Shown: positions 1-6,473, counted from the stretch's first letter. The stretch: 10,174 nt of DNA from Patescibacteria group bacterium (GCA_003524745.1 DQGN01000018.1:5986-16159), one strand, 5' to 3'. A program made the numbers and translations. Notes: generated from the sequence alone by a model not told the origin.

Positions 1-2754
1 TCGGTGCAAAACGCCATTAGCGTGACTAAGGCGGATGGCACGCCGCTACCCCCTGAACTTATTTTTGCCTATACTTGGTACAACAATAATCGGACCGTTC
101 GCTTAACTCACTTGGTTCCGTTTGATTATATTACTCAATATAAAGTAGTGATCGATCCCGCTGTGGCCGTTAGTGCCAACGGCGTACCGATAAATATCAC
201 CAATCCTTTAGCCAAACCCAACGAGTGGCTGTTTACTACTGCCAAACAACAAGTGCCGAACATTACTACCTCGGTCAAGAATGTGAACAAGGATCAAACC
301 GATCCCGGCGATATCTTGCTCTATACCGTGGTGGTGGACAACGAAAAAGGCGGGGTATCCGCTACGGTGACAGTTACCGACCCAATTCCTGTCAACACAA
401 CTTATGCCAATTACGCTTCCGGCGGGTTTGTTTATCAACCCATTAACAATCGGATGTATTGGCGAGGGACAGTGCCAGCTGGGCTTAAACAAACTATGCA
501 GTTCCAGGTCAAAATAAATTCACCATTGGATAACGGCACCGTCATTACCAATATAGCGACGATGAAAGACCAAACTAACCCGGCGATCGATCGGATTACC
601 ACAACCTTGATCGGGTCGGCGCCGGATTGGATCCAATCTACCCGGACAGTAGTAGTGGATAATGTAGAGCGTCCTAATGGTCCCGCTTTGCCTGGTGATA
701 CGCTGATCTATACGGTGACAGCTTGGAACACCGGCAATATGGACGCCAATAATGTGATAATTACCGATACTTTGCCCGCCAATGCTGCTTTTGATCCAAC
801 GAGTGCAGACCCCAATGGGTTTGTGTATGATCCTGTTACCAATACTTTGCAGTGGTCGGGAGATATTCTCGCCAAGAAGTTAGTCGGGTTATCTTACAAG
901 GTTGTTTTAGATACGAACCCCAAGCTGTTCGCTCCTCCGAATAATCAGGCCTTTAGCCAGACCACGATCGATGACGGCCTAATGGAGTATGTAATGAATA
1001 ACATAATGATGATCGATGTGCCGGAAGACCCAACCGAACCGCCAATTGGCGGAAGAAAACCGCGCACTAATCAAGCGCCGTATATCACCGACCAAATTCA
1101 ACCCGGTAGCAATGCCAAAAGTGTTAAGTTATACAGCAAAATTGTGGTGCCGTTTTCGGAACCGATGGATACTGCTTCGGTAGTTTACGAAACCTACATC
1201 GGCCTCCGCAAAATCGATACCAGTAAGTGGTTGGCGGAATGGGATAGCGATGTGGCTGTACTAACATTAACTCCGGATAAACCATTAGAATCCGGTGAAA
1301 CCTATTCGATTAATATTCCAGAAGGCAACGATACCGAAGGGCTGGCGTTAATTATTGATGGGCCGGTGCCGAATAACACCTGGTCATTTACCACCGTGCG
1401 GCCGGCGCTCTACTTTAGCTCGCCGGAAGGACCGGTCTCATTGTTAATTGGCACCGTGCGAGGGCCGATCACGATCACTTTAGCTGATTGGATTAACTTT
1501 ACCACCAAAGATGATCAACCTCGCCAATATGCCCCTTATGCGGTCGAAAAAGATAATCTAATTTTGAACTTAGAAACCACCAGCGCCACCGGTCGGTTTG
1601 GGGCAGCTAATGGTGGAGAATTCTACACCAAAGAATGGGGCCCCTGGTACAACAAGCCATCCGGCGGCCCTTACTTAACTATTCCCGTTGGTCAATCTAA
1701 TGCCCAATTTTATTACACCGAGAGCGTGGTGGGTTATGCATCGATGACGGCGGCCGATTTAAGCCAAGGTTATGCGATCGTGGATACTCCCGGCAAGCCG
1801 GTGATCGCCTCCACCAATGAATTGGTGGATGACCAAATCTACTTTGAATCCGACCCGCAAAGCATTCCGGTAGGCGATGTCAGCAACCCGATTATTTTCG
1901 GGGTAATGAGCAGGGAGGATAATGTTTGGTTAGAGGCAGGCCGAGCCTTCCTCTTATCCAGCAGTTCTTCTACCGGCAGTTTCTATACTTCTGATAAACG
2001 GCCGATCGATAAGACCGTGACTATGCCGACCAACTTGGGCAGCCAAACTTTTTATGTCCACTATATTCCGTCCGAACGCTTGACAGAAACGATTTATTAC
2101 CAAGATAGTTTGCCGGGCACATATATGCTGACTGTTGCCGATGCCGGTGAATTGGGTATTAGCGCCGTGGGTGATTTGAATATAGCTGCCGTTTATTCCG
2201 ATCGGGTGGCCAAGAGCGCTGGCCAAAATATCACTATCTTGCCGCTGGAAACTCAAGAGCTGGATGAGATCATCGATGAATTAATTGAAATTGAAGACGA
2301 CACTGGGCGCAAGTTGGCGCGGGTAGAAATCAATCCCGACGACATCGTAATTTTGCCGGGCGGGGTTAAGGTATTCGGTGCCAAAGCCTACGATACTTTA
2401 GGCAAGGAGATCAAAGAAGTTCGGTTCAGTTGGTATATTATTGCCGGCGGTGGTACTATTATGCGCCATGGTTTGGCGGAAGATAATCACCAAAGCCGAT
2501 TTAGTGCCGGGCGGATTGCGGGTGTTTATCGCGACACGGTTTTAGTGGCGACTTATTACAATCACGATATTATGACTGATTTAGCTACAGTCAGAGTGGC
2601 CAGAACGATTACTTATGGTGCGCCGGGTACCTTGCCTTCGACTGGTTTGAACGGCATCCAGTGGGTCTTTATGGTGCTGACTTTGTTGGCAGCGGTGGCG
2701 CTGGCGGCAGTAGAGCATTACGAAAAAACCTATCTGGCCCAGTCCCACAAATAG
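1..2754 (+). CDS. LPxTG-type surface protein with DUF11 and Ig-like domains (5' partial)
   Basis: Likely a cell-surface adhesin or envelope protein. The reading frame is open from base 1, and the GTG at base 4 has no ribosome binding site and would start inside a domain, so the gene almost certainly begins upstream. Counting from that GTG, the visible order is: end of an SbsA-type (Big_5) Ig-like domain to about residue 80; two DUF11-type modules (about 84-210 and 211-342, each with a PGD..LYTV core and a TDP/TDTLP motif); a second Big_5 domain (about 355-470); two related beta-rich repeats (about 520-590 and 649-720, both with TG-F and a YY-x-(D/E)-S motif); a Big_2-like domain (about 757-870). 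The C terminus has LPSTG (877-881), a hydrophobic helix and a short tail, the layout of a sortase sorting signal, although the tail is only weakly basic. No signal peptide is visible because the 5' end is missing. No sortase gene lies in the window. Domain calls are by pattern, not search. Confidence 0.85.
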   Translation, partial: SVQNAISVTKADGTPLPPELIFAYTWYNNNRTVRLTHLVPFDYITQYKVVIDPAVAVSANGVPINITNPLAKPNEWLFTTAKQQVPNITTSVKNVNKDQTDPGDILLYTVVVDNEKGGVSATVTVTDPIPVNTTYANYASGGFVYQPINNRMYWRGTVPAGLKQTMQFQVKINSPLDNGTVITNIATMKDQTNPAIDRITTTLIGSAPDWIQSTRTVVVDNVERPNGPALPGDTLIYTVTAWNTGNMDANNVIITDTLPANAAFDPTSADPNGFVYDPVTNTLQWSGDILAKKLVGLSYKVVLDTNPKLFAPPNNQAFSQTTIDDGLMEYVMNNIMMIDVPEDPTEPPIGGRKPRTNQAPYITDQIQPGSNAKSVKLYSKIVVPFSEPMDTASVVYETYIGLRKIDTSKWLAEWDSDVAVLTLTPDKPLESGETYSINIPEGNDTEGLALIIDGPVPNNTWSFTTVRPALYFSSPEGPVSLLIGTVRGPITITLADWINFTTKDDQPRQYAPYAVEKDNLILNLETTSATGRFGAANGGEFYTKEWGPWYNKPSGGPYLTIPVGQSNAQFYYTESVVGYASMTAADLSQGYAIVDTPGKPVIASTNELVDDQIYFESDPQSIPVGDVSNPIIFGVMSREDNVWLEAGRAFLLSSSSSTGSFYTSDKRPIDKTVTMPTNLGSQTFYVHYIPSERLTETIYYQDSLPGTYMLTVADAGELGISAVGDLNIAAVYSDRVAKSAGQNITILPLETQELDEIIDELIEIEDDTGRKLARVEINPDDIVILPGGVKVFGAKAYDTLGKEIKEVRFSWYIIAGGGTIMRHGLAEDNHQSRFSAGRIAGVYRDTVLVATYYNHDIMTDLATVRVARTITYGAPGTLPSTGLNGIQWVFMVLTLLAAVALAAVEHYEKTYLAQSHK

Positions 2755-2778
2755 TATCAAGTGTCAGGCATCCAATAT

Positions 2779-2917
2779 CAGGTTCCCCTCCTGCCAGAGG
2801 AGGGGTTAGGGGAGGAGTGTATAAAATAATCTATACAGTCCCCACCTCGCCTCCCCTTCGCAGGGGAGGAACTATTAAAGTCCCCCTCCTGCCCGAGGAG
2901 GGGTAGGGGGAGGAGGG
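2779..2917. repeat. Cluster of three GC-rich palindromic repeats
   Basis: Three hairpins lie in the gap after the surface-protein gene. Hairpin A (2785-2805) pairs CCCCTCCT with AGGAGGGG; hairpin C (2883-2903) has the same stem with loop GCCCG and is a near copy in the same orientation, each followed by a TAGGGG-type G-rich tail. Hairpin B (2850-2869, CCTCCCCT/AGGGGAGG) reads like the family in the opposite orientation. This is a dispersed intergenic palindrome family, probably also ending transcription from both flanking convergent genes. Two overlapping ORFs here only translate the repeat and are not genes. Confidence 0.8.
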
Positions 2918-2934
2918 AGTGAATGATAAAATTC

Positions 2935-3426
2935 TTATTTCACATACAGGTGGATTTTGTTTTTGGAGGCAGTCGGTTGCAGGGTAGGCATAACAAAAGC
3001 GTTGGTAATAATCCGAGCTCCTGGTTTGAGCTTGGGCCAAAGTCTTTTTTCTGCCCTCTGCATCAAGCTGGGGATAAGAAAAATAAATACTACATCCGCC
3101 TCGTGCAAAGGTGCTGACCATAAGTTGGCCCAGCGAATGTCAGAGCTTTTGCCTAAGCGCAATTTAGATAAATACCACATCACCGGATTAAGTTCCCAGC
3201 CGGATACTTCGGCGCTATATTGATCCCGAGCAATTTGCAAAACTCGACCATCCCCGCAGCCAAGATCAAAAATTCTCTCGCTGGGTTTAATTTGGGCAAG
3301 ATCGAACAAATCTTTTAGCGACTCGGCTTTAGTGGGCAGGGGAGGGACGCGCAAAAACACCATCAGCAAGCCTAACAGCCAAATCAAAAATACGATACCC
3401 CAAAATATCCACTGCCATATCTCCAT
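2935..3426 (-). CDS. Membrane-anchored class I SAM-dependent methyltransferase, FAM173/ATPSC-KMT-like
   Basis: Probable S-adenosylmethionine-dependent methyltransferase of 163 residues. Residues 1-25 form a hydrophobic anchor. The Rossmann-type SAM site shows DLGCGDG (motif I, 54-60) and GWELNP (76-81) with the acidic residue E78 expected to hold the ribose. Later blocks are NLW (101-103), DVVFIFLIP (111-119) and the GARII...F..P strand (136-147). This order of blocks, ELNP after motif I, an LW block, an IF-x-x-P strand and a final F-x-x-P, recalls the FAM173 lysine methyltransferases, which also carry an N-terminal membrane helix and methylate the ADP/ATP carrier and ATP synthase subunit c. 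The target here is unknown. The gene is separated from the DUF218 gene behind it by a terminator-like hairpin, so it is likely transcribed alone. There is no Shine-Dalgarno before the ATG. Methyltransferase fold is confident; the subfamily is inference. Confidence 0.82.
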   Translation of the reverse strand: MEIWQWIFWGIVFLIWLLGLLMVFLRVPPLPTKAESLKDLFDLAQIKPSERIFDLGCGDGRVLQIARDQYSAEVSGWELNPVMWYLSKLRLGKSSDIRWANLWSAPLHEADVVFIFLIPSLMQRAEKRLWPKLKPGARIITNAFVMPTLQPTASKNKIHLYVK

Positions 3427-3471
3427 AATTATAGTTTAGCAGTATTGTTACTGGACGGTTATGCGAATATT

Positions 3472-3501
3472 AAAACAGATCCGTAATCGGATCCGTTTTT
3501 T
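3472..3501 (-). terminator. Hairpin terminator after the DUF218 gene, possibly bidirectional
   Basis: Stem GATCCG/CGGATC (3478-3483 with 3488-3493), loop TAAT, extended past one A/C mismatch by AAAAC/GTTTT. On the minus strand it lies 28 bases past the stop of the DUF218 gene and is followed by a T-rich stretch; on the plus strand it is followed by six T. Confidence 0.75.
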
Positions 3502-3528
3502 GTGGGGTAGATCTGCAGGCGAACTAAG

Positions 3529-4197
3529 TTATTGTCCTGCCCTAAGATCATTGCGAAACAGTTCGGGGTCAAACAGATATCCTGCTGTTAAAAGGAACTG
3601 TTTACACCAGGTGCTGTTGGGATGGATATCCTTGCGCCGGAATGACCGCGCTTCTAACCGGAAGTTTTTGGGCATGGACATCCTCGCGTAGAATAGCAGC
3701 ATCTCTACTTTCTGGCGTCTCAGCATATCACAAACAAACATAATGTGCGGGCTAAGTTTGCGCCATTGGCCGATGGTTTCCTTTATGACCTTAGCTTTAC
3801 TAGGGTTCTCTTTCACGGCCTCAAGTAGTTCTTCGGCGGTGAAGTAATTTGGGTTGCCCCGAATAAAATTGCCAGTAAAGATAATGTTCTGAGCGGTATT
3901 GCAGCTTTTTTCTTCCAGCAGGACCGGGAAAAGGCCAGGATATAATCCATGCTCTCTTGCCAAGACCCAGAAGTATTCTTCCGTGGTAGCCGCCTCTGAT
4001 TCCAAAGGGAAATCCGGGTTAGTAAACCCGCCGCAGAACACAACGCCGGACAGCCTGCCGCTGGTGTGCATCTTCACAATACAATCGATACAACTGTAGA
4101 GATAGTTGGTTAGGCCTTCTATCTCGATCTTTGACCGATTGTAGCCGCGCCCACAAAGCCCGTAGCACATAATTGCTACTGTAATTTGGTTTAACAA
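3529..4197 (-). CDS. DUF218/YdcF-SanA-ElyC family protein
   Basis: A 222-residue protein of the DUF218 superfamily (YdcF, SanA, ElyC), whose members bind nucleotide-like ligands or act in envelope maintenance; the exact role is unknown. Visible signature: the strand VVFCGGFTN (52-60) with the GG turn, SEA (67-69), and EEKSCNTAQN (95-104), matching the family's E-x-S-x-N-T motif. The C-terminal 110 residues are helical, basic and not recognised. Cysteines are numerous, at 11, 15, 36, 39, 55, 99, 156 and 198. No signal peptide or membrane helix is seen, so it is probably cytoplasmic, unlike SanA and ElyC. The start is TTG at 4197, chosen because a perfect GGAGGTGA lies six bases upstream; the ATG and GTG close by open another, arginine-rich frame that ends early. 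It has its own promoter-like sequence and terminator. Confidence 0.8.
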   Translation of the reverse strand: MLNQITVAIMCYGLCGRGYNRSKIEIEGLTNYLYSCIDCIVKMHTSGRLSGVVFCGGFTNPDFPLESEAATTEEYFWVLAREHGLYPGLFPVLLEEKSCNTAQNIIFTGNFIRGNPNYFTAEELLEAVKENPSKAKVIKETIGQWRKLSPHIMFVCDMLRRQKVEMLLFYARMSMPKNFRLEARSFRRKDIHPNSTWCKQFLLTAGYLFDPELFRNDLRAGQ

Positions 4198-4203
4198 GGA
4201 ACA

Positions 4204-4211
4204 TCACCTCC
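4204..4211 (-). promoter_or_regulatory. Strong Shine-Dalgarno that sets a TTG start
   Basis: On the minus strand the sequence reads GGAGGTGA, six bases before the TTG at 4197. This is the strongest ribosome binding site in the window and decides the start of the DUF218 gene. Confidence 0.8.
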
Positions 4212-4245
4212 AGGATAAGTATTCAGACTCCTTTGTGATGACAAT

Positions 4246-4274
4246 AATATACTCCTATGGCACAAAATCTGCAA
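4246..4274 (-). promoter_or_regulatory. Candidate promoter of the DUF218 gene
   Basis: Minus-strand TATATT (4251-4246) lies 17 bases after TTGCAG (4274-4269). The -10 matches five of six consensus bases, the -35 only the TTG part. The predicted start of transcription, near 4239, falls at the first base of the leader stem described in the findings. Confidence 0.4.
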
Positions 4275-4284
4275 CTATTGCAAT

Positions 4285-4600
4285 TTGCCTTTGCTGGCGG
4301 TCTGGCTCGAACCTCTTCGGGAGTTTGTGAACTCGCTCTGGGAGCGGAATATGCGCGAAGCGGGAGATGATCTCTTGAAGCTCCGCGACTTCTTCGCGGA
4401 GGGTGGCTCGAACCTCCGTCTTGAATCGCGTAAAGTGCTCTGGGACTGGCTTAAACCACACGCGCTCCTTGCGGAGCGCGGATTAAATTCCGACTGGTGG
4501 TGCATTCTGGATGAAGTAGGAACTTACTTGAGAGAGAACAGATTAAATTTTGATATGAGAAAAGCCCCTTGCGGAGCTCTCATTTTAGCTGAATGAACAT
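4285..4600. other. Hairpin-dense non-coding stretch
   Basis: No convincing gene. The stretch holds strong palindromes: CTCCGCGA/TCGCGGAG (4381-4401), CGCGCTCC/GGAGCGCG with TTGC between (4461-4480) and the terminator at 4555-4583. A 13-base direct repeat (TGGCTCGAACCTC, 4303-4315 and 4404-4416) and a 9-base one (GCTCTGGGA, 4335-4343 and 4437-4445) sit at the same offset of 101-102 bases, suggesting a decayed tandem duplication. Overlapping ORFs on both strands lack good starts and known domains. Confidence 0.55.
4555..4583 (-). terminator. Rho-independent terminator of the toroid-protein gene
   Basis: On the minus strand, AGCTCC and GGGGCT pair (one G-U) around a GCAA tetraloop (4578-4563) and are followed directly by TTTTCTC. 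A longer ATGAGA/TCTCAT pairing can enclose it. It lies about 20 bases past the stop codon at 4604. Confidence 0.65.
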
Positions 4601-4603
4601 AGG

Positions 4604-5530
4604 TTACGCTACTTTTGATAGCACATTGATAACCGTTGCTGCAGTTACCAGGGGCTTACCAAAATCAGCGTTGATGTGCTGAACCTCCCTGGGATCATAC
4701 GCATCCGGATAAGGAACGCTCAAGACAAGGTATGGTCGCCAGGATCCGTCTGGTCGTTGAGTATTGAGAAGTTGCTGGATCAAAAGTTTGATCACGGACT
4801 CATAGAGCTGACTATCCCACAATAACGCTGCCTCAAGCGCCATTGCTGTGACAAAAGGATTGTTTATAACTTCCCAATCCAATTGTTCGGGGTCTGCAGA
4901 TAATGGCGGCGGAGGTAATTTGGATAAAGATATACCAGACTGCATTACTAACCCAGCCGCCACTATTGGACGGTGATGCCAGTAAGCGCAATATCCCCTT
5001 GTTAACAAGTGGTTCATTATCGCTTCATCTGTTAGCGCTACCATGCCCTGGTAACCCAACTCGCTTACCAGTTGTCTCACATTAGTAGCGATTTCCAAAT
5101 GAGGACTTGTCCACCCATATGTTGCGATGCCTGGATTGAGTTTGCACGCGTCTTCGGGAGTATAGGTAGAAAACCCTCCCTTTTCATAGAGATGCAGAAA
5201 CACGCTGGGATTTAAAACATCTGCTAACTGTTCCTTGAGAAATTGCATTGCCTCCAGCGTAGAATCAAAGTCAGGGACAGTTAGAGAATTGTAACCCCAA
5301 CCCAACTGATAATCTGGGTGTGGTTTACGATTTCCCATTAGAAAATTGCGAGCTTTCACTAACTCTCGGCAATCACTGGAGATGGGGATCCTATTCCCTA
5401 CAAACGCTGTTGTCCAAGAAGTAGATGAACCGTGGCGAAAACCAAAGTCCGCACGCCAGCTACCATCAACTTCTTGTTGGGACAAAATCCAATCTATCCC
5501 TTTTGAGATAGCTGTGTGAAGATTTGTCAT
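4604..5530 (-). CDS. Terpene-cyclase-like alpha-toroid protein (prenyltransferase/squalene-cyclase repeats)
   Basis: A 308-residue protein with the repeated helix-pair pattern of the squalene-hopene cyclase/prenyltransferase toroid superfamily. QW motifs are clear near both ends: GIDWILSQQEVDGSW (11-25) and LLIQQLLNTQRPDGSW (249-264). Between them is GWGYNSLTVPDFDST (77-91), where PDFDST lines up with the PD-x-DDT catalytic motif of class II terpene cyclases; the central Asp, the usual proton donor, is kept but the third Asp is Ser. The protein is about half the length of squalene-hopene cyclase (about 630 residues), so it holds one barrel. No signal peptide or membrane anchor. The ATG at 5530 is chosen over the upstream ATG at 5662 because AAGGAG lies seven bases before it, a promoter-like pair falls inside the extension, and the 5662 ATG sits in a perfect palindrome. 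Fold fairly sure; substrate and activity unknown. Confidence 0.78.
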   Translation of the reverse strand: MTNLHTAISKGIDWILSQQEVDGSWRADFGFRHGSSTSWTTAFVGNRIPISSDCRELVKARNFLMGNRKPHPDYQLGWGYNSLTVPDFDSTLEAMQFLKEQLADVLNPSVFLHLYEKGGFSTYTPEDACKLNPGIATYGWTSPHLEIATNVRQLVSELGYQGMVALTDEAIMNHLLTRGYCAYWHHRPIVAAGLVMQSGISLSKLPPPPLSADPEQLDWEVINNPFVTAMALEAALLWDSQLYESVIKLLIQQLLNTQRPDGSWRPYLVLSVPYPDAYDPREVQHINADFGKPLVTAATVINVLSKVA

Positions 5531-5537
5531 CACTTGG

Positions 5538-5543
5538 CTCCTT
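5538..5543 (-). promoter_or_regulatory. Shine-Dalgarno deciding the start at 5530
   Basis: Minus-strand AAGGAG, seven bases before the ATG at 5530. Nothing comparable precedes the ATG at 5662. Confidence 0.65.
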
Positions 5544-5566
5544 ATGTCAAAGTGTTTTGATAGCCC

Positions 5567-5594
5567 ACTATACCATAAAATCAGCTCTGGTAAA
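5567..5594 (-). promoter_or_regulatory. Candidate promoter of the toroid-protein gene
   Basis: Minus-strand TTTACC (5594-5589) and TATAGT (5572-5567) with a 16-base spacer, giving a leader of about 30 bases before the ATG at 5530. Moderate match to the sigma-70 consensus. Confidence 0.45.
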
Positions 5595-5651
5595 GAGTTT
5601 TTATAGGGAAAAGGGGACGCTTCTCTTTTGACCTGATTTTTAGCTATTGTC

Positions 5652-5675
5652 CAACGGCTCATGGATGAGCCGTTG
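5652..5675. repeat. Perfect 11-base inverted repeat
   Basis: CAACGGCTCAT and ATGAGCCGTTG flank a two-base centre. It lies 58 bases upstream of the candidate -35 element of the toroid gene, so it may be an operator or the end of the ssrA transcript; no T-run follows on the minus strand, which argues against a simple terminator. Confidence 0.6.
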
Positions 5676-5880
5676 AATTAATTGGGGGGAATCCCTCCTG
5701 CGCTTAATCTCATCGCAAGTAGGTCATTAGCCTCCCTGTCCGTCCGAAGCTTTATGCGAAGGAGGATTGCGATATAGATTGCGCTACGGACGGGCAGGCG
5801 CACCCCTGGGGTGCTCATCCACCACCCAGATTAACAATGATTCAACAAATCTCACCAAGAATGGTGAGCTTGTCGAATCA
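5676..5880. other. Intergenic region with several palindromes, no gene
   Basis: No ORF with a credible start. It contains ATCGCAA/TTGCGAT (5712-5718, 5767-5773) enclosing CCTCC/GGAGG, a crossing pairing CCTGTCCGTCCG/CGGACGGGCAGG (5735-5746, 5787-5798, one G-U), the palindrome GCACCCC-T-GGGGTGC (5800-5814), and an imperfect hairpin GATTC..CTCACC/GGTGAG..GAATC (5840-5879) directly beyond the 3' end of tmRNA. The last may help end or process the ssrA transcript; the TTCGACAAGCTCACC core also looks like a dispersed repeat. Confidence 0.6.
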
Positions 5881-6249
5881 TGGTGGAGCTGGGGGGATTT
5901 GCACCCCCGTCCAGAGAATAATTTCCAAGAGTCGCTACATGTTTAGTCGGTTTATTAGTTTTCATCCGCCACTCATAAGCCAACAAAGGCAATGGCAAAT
6001 TAAGTCACATTAATCTTAAGCGTTAGCCGTAACCACTAACACAGCAGCTCAACTTTATGACGCCTCTTGATTACACTTGAGCAAAGTAATCAGAAGCGGT
6101 ATTCGCAATTAGGCAAATACTGGCGCAAACACTAATGGTTTGCTAAATGCGTTTTTGGCATTTGTAGTTTGCCAGCTTTTAACGTTGGCCAGCGCAAACG
6201 ACATGCTACCCCTAGAAATCAAGATTCACTGTCGAAGCTATACAGCCCC
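5881..6249 (-). ncRNA. ssrA: tmRNA (transfer-messenger RNA)
   Basis: Ribosome-rescue RNA acting with SmpB: alanine-charged, it frees stalled ribosomes and tags the nascent protein for proteolysis. The 5' end GGGGCTG (6249-6243) pairs with CAGCTCC before the encoded ACCA end (5881), forming the tRNA-like acceptor stem. The T-arm (GGGGG/CCCCC, 5892-5908) has loop TGCAAAT instead of the usual TTCRANY. A pseudoknot (CGTT/AACG with GCTGG/CTGGC) lies upstream of the tag frame; the resume codon is most likely GCC at 6159, eleven bases after the pseudoknot as in E. coli. The encoded tag is then AKNAFSKPLVFAPVFA, ending in TAA at 6111-6109, with the hydrophobic end expected of a protease tag. The stem GATTAC/GTAATC follows as helix 5. 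Length 369 bases is normal for the one-piece form. No clear sigma-70 promoter was found upstream. Confidence 0.96.
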
Positions 6250-6473
6250 AAGTAAATGATAAATGAATAGTGTAAAAATGAATAATGAAGAATGAATAAT
6301 GTAAAAAAGGGAAGTAGGCGTCAGAGGGTATGATAATAGATTGTTGGTCAAAATGCAATGGTTAGTGGCTAATTTGCTGGAATCCGCCTAAAAGGGCATA
6401 ATTGTGTTAAGGGTTATTCCTTGATCTTTATCATTTGCGTACCTTTGCCTCAATTTCCAGTCTCCTTGTATAT
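6250..6473. other. Intergenic region upstream of ssrA, no gene
   Basis: AT-rich and without a credible ORF. It must contain the ssrA promoter on the minus strand, but no good -10/-35 pair could be placed; TATCAT lies close to the RNA start. Beyond the tandem repeat at 6261-6305 nothing else is recognised. Confidence 0.5.
6261..6305. repeat. Three-unit AT-rich tandem repeat
   Basis: Units AAATGAATAGTGTAA (6261-6275), AAATGAATAATGAAG (6276-6290) and AATGAATAATGTAAA (6291-6305). The array begins 12 bases upstream of the 5' end of tmRNA, in its promoter region. Confidence 0.65.

Noticed and set aside
2661..2906. 81-codon ORF over the end of the surface-protein gene
   Set aside because: Out of frame with a clear gene, then translates the GC-rich repeats.
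3428..3433. TATAAT just before the methyltransferase ATG
   Set aside because: It ends one base from the ATG, so transcription would start inside the gene, and no -35 partner is present.
4255..4461. 68-codon minus-strand ORF starting with GTG
   Set aside because: AAGGAG lies only three bases before the GTG and is part of a palindrome; composition follows the repeat, and no family is recognised.
4285..4596. 103-codon plus-strand ORF starting with TTG
   Set aside because: No ribosome binding site, no recognised domain, and it runs through palindromes that also keep minus-strand frames open.
5531..5662. 44-residue N-terminal extension of the toroid protein
   Set aside because: The ATG at 5662 lies in a perfect palindrome, has no ribosome binding site, and the extension covers a promoter and a good Shine-Dalgarno for the ATG at 5530.
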